From Quinella sp. 1Q7 (GTDB lineage: Bacteria; Bacillota; Negativicutes; Selenomonadales; Selenomonadaceae), in NCBI GenBank assembly GCA_015206805.1, contig JADEZP010000015.1:1-36419 (forward strand): DNA of 36,419 nucleotides, given 5' to 3'. Under the pieces are notes generated by a model. It was given only the letters and a program-made list of their open reading frames with translations, had not been told where the DNA came from and did no database searches. Numbering within the stretch: the first letter of the stretch is position 1; each line of letters begins with the position of its first letter. This document shows, piece after piece, positions 32,950 through 36,419 of this stretch. The translations under genes were made by a program, and so were the position numbers.

Positions 32950-33283
32950 AAAGTTTAATTTTCGCCTCGCTCCAGAGTTGCTCCAGCGCGTAATATTGGC
33001 GGCTCTCCTCACGGAAAATGTGCGCAACAACGTCGCCGTAATCAAGCAGAATCCATTCGCCCTCGTGATAACCTTCGCGGTGCGTGGCGTGAATGTCGTC
33101 CTTGTCGAGTTCCTCTTGAATGTTGTCGGCGATTGCGCGAACTTGCGTTGCCGTCTGCGCCGAACACACGACAAAATAATCCGTCGAAAACATGACGCCG
33201 CGCATGTCCATCGTAATAACTTCGCTCGCCTTCTTGTCGGAAGCGGCTTTGCAAATCCTCTTCGCCAAATCGGATGTCTTCAA
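32939..33283 (-). CDS. rsfS: Ribosomal silencing factor RsfS
   Basis: 114 residues. VITMDMRGVMFSTDYFVVCS, QVRAIADNIQEELDK, REGYHEGEWILLDYGDVVAH and FREESRQYYALEQLW are typical of RsfS (Iojap). It binds ribosomal protein uL14 and prevents 30S-50S joining when nutrients are short. I prefer TTG at 33283, with GGAGGG seven bases upstream; the TTG five codons earlier overlaps that site. The yqeK-LCP-rsfS order is well known in Firmicutes. Confidence 0.95.
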   Translation of the reverse strand: MKTSDLAKRICKAASDKKASEVITMDMRGVMFSTDYFVVCSAQTATQVRAIADNIQEELDKDDIHATHREGYHEGEWILLDYGDVVAHIFREESRQYYALEQLWSEAKIKLYED

Positions 33284-33303
33284 GTTACGTCCCTCCAAAA
33301 AAT

Positions 33304-34335
33304 TTATTCGTCGGCTACTTCGCCGATTGGTTCACTGTCGGCGTCGCCCGCCTCCGATTGTTGCACAATGTCTTGCAACGGGAAAAGTTCGCTGATTCGC
33401 GCCTCAAGCTCCGCAGTGTTCGGCACCCATGCTCCGTCGACGTTCTCCGAGCCCGGCAACATAAGCGTCGTCGGCGGGTCGGAACTCATTTTGCGCAGGA
33501 CGTTCGCCAAGTGCGCCGAGTCGAAAATTTCTGCGCTGGTCTCCATCTTGTTGCGGAAAAGGTCGGCAATCGCGGGCAACTTAGGTATCGTGTCGAGCTG
33601 CAAAACTTTCGTGTACAGTGCCTTGATGAATTTCTGCTGACGTTGCACGCGTCCGACGTCGCCGAGTTTTTCGCCGCGATAACGCAAATATTTCTGAACG
33701 TCTTCGCCCGACAGGTGCTGATAGCCTTGCCCGATGTGAATCGACAAGCCCGACGTTTCGTCGTCGTAGTCCATGTTTTCTTCGACGTAAATATCAAGCC
33801 CGCCCAAAACGTCAATCAGCTCCGCGAACGTCGACATGTCAATCACAATGTACTGATGAATCGAAATGCCCAGCAGTCGCGAAATTTCGCGGACAAGCGT
33901 CGGTGCGCCGCCGAAGTGATAAAGCTTGCCGAGCCGTCCCGAATTACTGCGCGACGTTATCCACGTGTCGCGGGGAATGGAAATTATTCGGCTCTTGCCC
34001 GTCTCGTTGGAAAAACTCAACAGCAAAATCGTGTCGGCTTCGGGACGTTCATTGTCGTCCACGCCCAAAATCAAGATGTTCGTGTAGCCGTCGAATTTCG
34101 GATCGGTCGGACCCATACGCGCAGTCCTTCGGTCGTTGTAGCCCTGATACAAGTCCGCGAACTCATTATAGACGCGACTGCCCGCGTTGTACACCGTGAA
34201 TCCGACAAACAGAATCGCGGAACCGATTAAGCCAAAAATCACCAACACGAAAACCAGGCGGAAGAATTTAATCCTGCGCCTGCGTCTCATGGATTTGCGT
34301 TTCTTATTGATGTTGTCTTGAGTCGTATTAGCCAT
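33304..34335 (-). CDS. LytR-CpsA-Psr (LCP) family cell-wall glycopolymer transferase
   Basis: 343 residues. A basic N-terminus (KKRKSMRRRRRIKFF) and one transmembrane helix (LVFVLVIFGLIGSAILFVGF) precede the extracellular LCP domain: ILILGVDDNERPEADTILLL, SRIISIPRDTWI, LGGLDIYVEENMDY and YLRYRGEKLGDVGRVQRQQK. LCP enzymes transfer glycopolymers from lipid carriers to peptidoglycan or other acceptors. The ATG at 34335 is preferred; a TTG right after the yqeK stop is an alternative. Confidence 0.93.
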   Translation of the reverse strand: MANTTQDNINKKRKSMRRRRRIKFFRLVFVLVIFGLIGSAILFVGFTVYNAGSRVYNEFADLYQGYNDRRTARMGPTDPKFDGYTNILILGVDDNERPEADTILLLSFSNETGKSRIISIPRDTWITSRSNSGRLGKLYHFGGAPTLVREISRLLGISIHQYIVIDMSTFAELIDVLGGLDIYVEENMDYDDETSGLSIHIGQGYQHLSGEDVQKYLRYRGEKLGDVGRVQRQQKFIKALYTKVLQLDTIPKLPAIADLFRNKMETSAEIFDSAHLANVLRKMSSDPPTTLMLPGSENVDGAWVPNTAELEARISELFPLQDIVQQSEAGDADSEPIGEVADE

Positions 34336-34353
34336 AACGGTTCCGCTTTCCAA

Positions 34354-34920
34354 TCATCTGTTGAGCAATAGAAAATTTCTGGCGGCGACGGTGTCGGGGT
34401 GCACGAGCGAATTTTTTTGCACGACGAAAATTATCGACTCGCTTAGTGCCGTCAACAAAATTTCGTCGAGCGTCGCGCTCAAGGCAAGGTCGCGCAACTT
34501 TTCGACGCCGGGATAATTTCTGTGCGGCTCAATCATGTCCGCGAAGTAAATAATTTTGTCGAGCGTCGTCATATCCGCCGCGCCGACAGTGTGCCGCCAT
34601 ATCGCCTGCGAAATTTCCGCGTCGTCCACGCCGTAAACTTCTCGAATCATCTTCGCGCCGATATACGCGTGCAAAAGCAGGGGCATCGCCCGCTCCACGG
34701 GGTCAATCGCAATGCCGCGAATTTCAGCCTGCGCGGGGAGTTCGTCGTTTTCAAATTGGCGCGCGCAATCGTGCAACAGTCCCGCGACATAAGCTTTTGT
34801 CTCGTCCGCGCCGAAACGTTTGGCAAGCTTGACGGCAGTATTCGCCACGCCGACCGAATGCACGAATCTGCCGCGCTTGAGCCGCCGTTGAAGTTCGCGT
34901 GCCATTTCGTTTATGTTCAT
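34354..34920 (-). CDS. yqeK: HD-domain diadenosine tetraphosphate hydrolase YqeK
   Basis: 188 residues. FVHSVGVANTAVKLA (first His), AGLLHDCAR (HD pair at about 50-51), HAYIGAKMIREVYG and AIWRHTVGA are the metal ligands of the YqeK HD domain; KIIYFADMIEPHRNYPG is also characteristic. The enzyme splits Ap4A into two ADP. Its ATG overlaps the stop of the glycosyltransferase gene. nadD, its usual upstream partner, is missing here and replaced by the glycosyltransferase. Confidence 0.94.
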   Translation of the reverse strand: MNINEMARELQRRLKRGRFVHSVGVANTAVKLAKRFGADETKAYVAGLLHDCARQFENDELPAQAEIRGIAIDPVERAMPLLLHAYIGAKMIREVYGVDDAEISQAIWRHTVGAADMTTLDKIIYFADMIEPHRNYPGVEKLRDLALSATLDEILLTALSESIIFVVQKNSLVHPDTVAARNFLLLNR

Positions 34921-36110
34921 GATATGTTCACTCCGTAAGCCGTCAGTAAGTCTTCGCGCCGCTTGAGTTGCGCCAAAAAATCCGTGAGCGTGTCGCCGTA
35001 ATAATCGCCCGCCGCGTTGAAGGTCAGCCCTGCATTGACGGAACGCTTTGCATACTCCAGAAACGTTCGGAAGTCGTCGTCGCCGTAGCCGCTGAAGTCG
35101 TCGCCGAAAAATTTCTTGAGCTGCGGACTGATTATGAAGCAGTACGGACCGTTTTGCGTGTCGAAGGTCGACAGCGATGAATCAACGTAATTTGCGTTCG
35201 ACGTGTGCACTTGGTCAATCTGCGGCTGATAGGCGGTGAATCGATTGGCGGCGCGGGGAATCAAGATGACTTCGGCACCGTCGCGCAGGAAGATTGAATT
35301 GTGCGAACATGATCCGAGCGTCGACGCGAAACTTTCCGCGTTAATCAGCACGTTAAGCTGTTCGTCAGTCGTCAGCTTTTCGGGCGAAAAAATTTCGTAG
35401 CCCTTGCCGCGAAAATATTGCGCAAGCCGTTCTTCGCCGACCTGTAACCTGCCGTAAAGGTAATAAACTTTTTTGGCGGAGGGCGTCCGATTTTTGAGCG
35501 CGAAATTTCTCACGCGGTCGACAGTCTCGCGGTAAGCGTCGGTGAATCGCTCCTGCCCGTCGGTGCCGTCCATGAAAAACGATTCGTCGGGCACGATGAT
35601 GTTTTCAAACTGCGTTGGCCGGTCAATCGGCGTAAGCTTGTCGACAGCGACGCCCGCAAGCTCCATAAGCCGCTGAAAATTTTTATTGGAGTCGACGTAA
35701 TATTTGAGTTCGCAGGGCACGTAAGCAAGTGTACAGTCGCCGAAAAATTTGCGGAAGGCGGCATTGCTCAACGCCCAAAAATATCGCAAACCCTCGGTGA
35801 TGAAATGTCCCCAAATCGGATAGAACAGCCCGCAGTAAATGACGGTCGACGGATTGTACGCAACGTCACATTGCGGCGTGTAAACGGTCTCCGCGCCGAA
35901 TTTGCCGACGCTGCTTTTGATGAATTTGCCGTTGCCGTCGACGACGCCGCCGAATTCCCAAACGCGTCTGTCGCCTTTGCTGATGTTGACGTAAGGGACA
36001 ATCATGCCGCGTTCAATGATTCGCAAGCCCAAATTTTTGTAGACGAAATAATTTTTGTAGAAGGTACTGCGGGCGGCGTCGCGATTGTACAGATAATCAA
36101 TATTGGTCAT
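34917..36110 (-). CDS. Glycosyltransferase family 61-like protein
   Basis: 397 residues, no signal peptide or membrane segment. YCGLFYPIWGHFITEGLRYF in the N-terminal half and VYYLYGRLQVGEERLAQYFR, VLINAESFASTLGSCSHNS and GAEVILIPRA in the second half match the GT61/DUF563 pattern of a double Rossmann-like transferase. These enzymes add sugars to surface polysaccharides or glycoproteins in bacteria. The ATG at 36110 has AAAGGA upstream and overlaps the methyltransferase end by 14 bases. The acceptor is unknown. Confidence 0.8.
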   Translation of the reverse strand: MTNIDYLYNRDAARSTFYKNYFVYKNLGLRIIERGMIVPYVNISKGDRRVWEFGGVVDGNGKFIKSSVGKFGAETVYTPQCDVAYNPSTVIYCGLFYPIWGHFITEGLRYFWALSNAAFRKFFGDCTLAYVPCELKYYVDSNKNFQRLMELAGVAVDKLTPIDRPTQFENIIVPDESFFMDGTDGQERFTDAYRETVDRVRNFALKNRTPSAKKVYYLYGRLQVGEERLAQYFRGKGYEIFSPEKLTTDEQLNVLINAESFASTLGSCSHNSIFLRDGAEVILIPRAANRFTAYQPQIDQVHTSNANYVDSSLSTFDTQNGPYCFIISPQLKKFFGDDFSGYGDDDFRTFLEYAKRSVNAGLTFNAAGDYYGDTLTDFLAQLKRREDLLTAYGVNIS

Positions 36111-36419
36111 GAGTTGTGTCCTTTGTCCTCCGCCGAATGAACAGCCGCTTGTAAATATCCTTGCCGTCAATCTTCGCGCCCCACGGTGTGCCGAACTTGT
36201 GACAGCCGCAGTCGCCGTAAACATACGTGCAGCCGAGAATTTCAAATTGCGCGGGATTGTATTTGTCGAGGAAAGTTATCGGGACGCCCATAACTCCGAA
36301 ATAGTCGCAGGGTATGTCGACGGTCTTGCTGACTTCGATAGCGTCGTAGTTGTCGTAGTGCGGATAACGTTCGGGCTCCTGTTCGTAGCGGCGCACCAGC
36401 AAAATATCTTCGTGCCGCT
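36097..36419 (-). CDS. EcoRI-type adenine-specific DNA methyltransferase (C-terminal part, runs off right edge)
   Basis: The visible 106 residues read AIEVSKTVDIPCDYFGVMG, VPITFLDKYNPAQFEILGC and KIDGKDIYKRLFIRRR, which match the conserved C-terminal half of the EcoRI adenine methyltransferase family; the start lies beyond the edge. Such enzymes methylate adenine in short palindromes such as GAATTC. No restriction endonuclease is visible on this side; the gene is followed directly by the glycosyltransferase. Whether it is an orphan or part of a restriction system cannot be told. Confidence 0.8.
   Translation of the reverse strand, partial: RHEDILLVRRYEQEPERYPHYDNYDAIEVSKTVDIPCDYFGVMGVPITFLDKYNPAQFEILGCTYVYGDCGCHKFGTPWGAKIDGKDIYKRLFIRRRTKDTTHDQY

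Noticed and set aside
33274-34230. A 318-codon plus-strand ORF opposite the LCP gene
   Set aside because: Antisense shadow of a gene with clear LCP motifs; composition is Arg/Val-rich without domain signature.
1-36419. tRNA or rRNA genes
   Set aside because: I saw no cloverleaf-type sequence with TTCGA loops and acceptor pairing in the intergenic regions; no rRNA segments either.

Overview
The window looks like chromosomal core sequence from an anaerobic, quinone-respiring bacterium of the Firmicutes lineage. A Gram-negative Firmicute (Negativicutes-like) is the best fit, but this is inference from gene content and order. The supporting blocks are rimP-nusA-ylxR, a PP2C phosphatase next to a PASTA kinase and rsgA, yqeK-LCP-rsfS, a futalosine-route mqnA, and a periplasmic NiFe hydrogenase with a cytochrome b subunit. 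Promoters are clear sigma-A type. Translation often starts at TTG behind strong GGAGG sites. Base composition is roughly half GC, yet the palindrome AAATTT is scattered everywhere at an exceptional density.

Layout, left to right. 1-1847 (minus): ylxR (cut by the edge), nusA, rimP and a leader hairpin. 2105-2899 (plus): an exported polysaccharide deacetylase. 2992-3298: a compact locus with a 28-residue hydrophobic peptide gene (minus) and an opposing promoter that would make an antisense RNA; this resembles a type I toxin-antitoxin pair. 3278-12473 (minus): one long run, in transcription order stp, a 32-residue ORF, pknB, rsgA, a DEDDh exonuclease, an SMR transporter, pheA, guaA, mqnA and an unknown membrane protein. 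12504-16244 (minus): a chemoreceptor gene and lysS.

16273-18882 (plus) is the most unusual part: five tandem cassettes of about 505-533 bp. Each has its own promoter, a conserved 5' leader, one small gene and a terminator. The proteins share a near-identical 'double-glycine' leader ending ELSMVAGG, followed by related but diverged cargo domains of about 90 residues. No dedicated transporter or modifying enzyme lies in the window.

18902-22932 (minus): a HAD phosphatase, a TylF-like methyltransferase, purE, an unknown gene and purA. They are driven by a promoter whose roughly 210-nt 5' leader consists of 35-bp tandem repeats. 22933-25560 is a graveyard of exported-protein genes: several signal-peptide starts followed by frameshifted or truncated bodies, including a CsgG-like fragment and an 80-bp exact duplication. 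25557-27118 (plus): pfkA and an RpiB-like isomerase. 27296-31048 (plus): hydrogenase small, large and cytochrome b subunits. 31062-32036 (plus): a nucleotidyltransferase-fold protein. 32083-36419 (minus): an EcoRI-type adenine methyltransferase (cut by the edge), a GT61-like glycosyltransferase, yqeK, an LCP-family protein, rsfS and cvfB, mostly overlapping or tightly spaced.

Functional links: mqnA supplies the menaquinone pathway that the hydrogenase cytochrome b would feed; stp and pknB form a phosphorylation switch beside the ribosome-assembly GTPase rsgA; purA, purE and guaA cover purine synthesis; LCP, GT61, the deacetylase and the TylF-like enzyme point to envelope glycan work.
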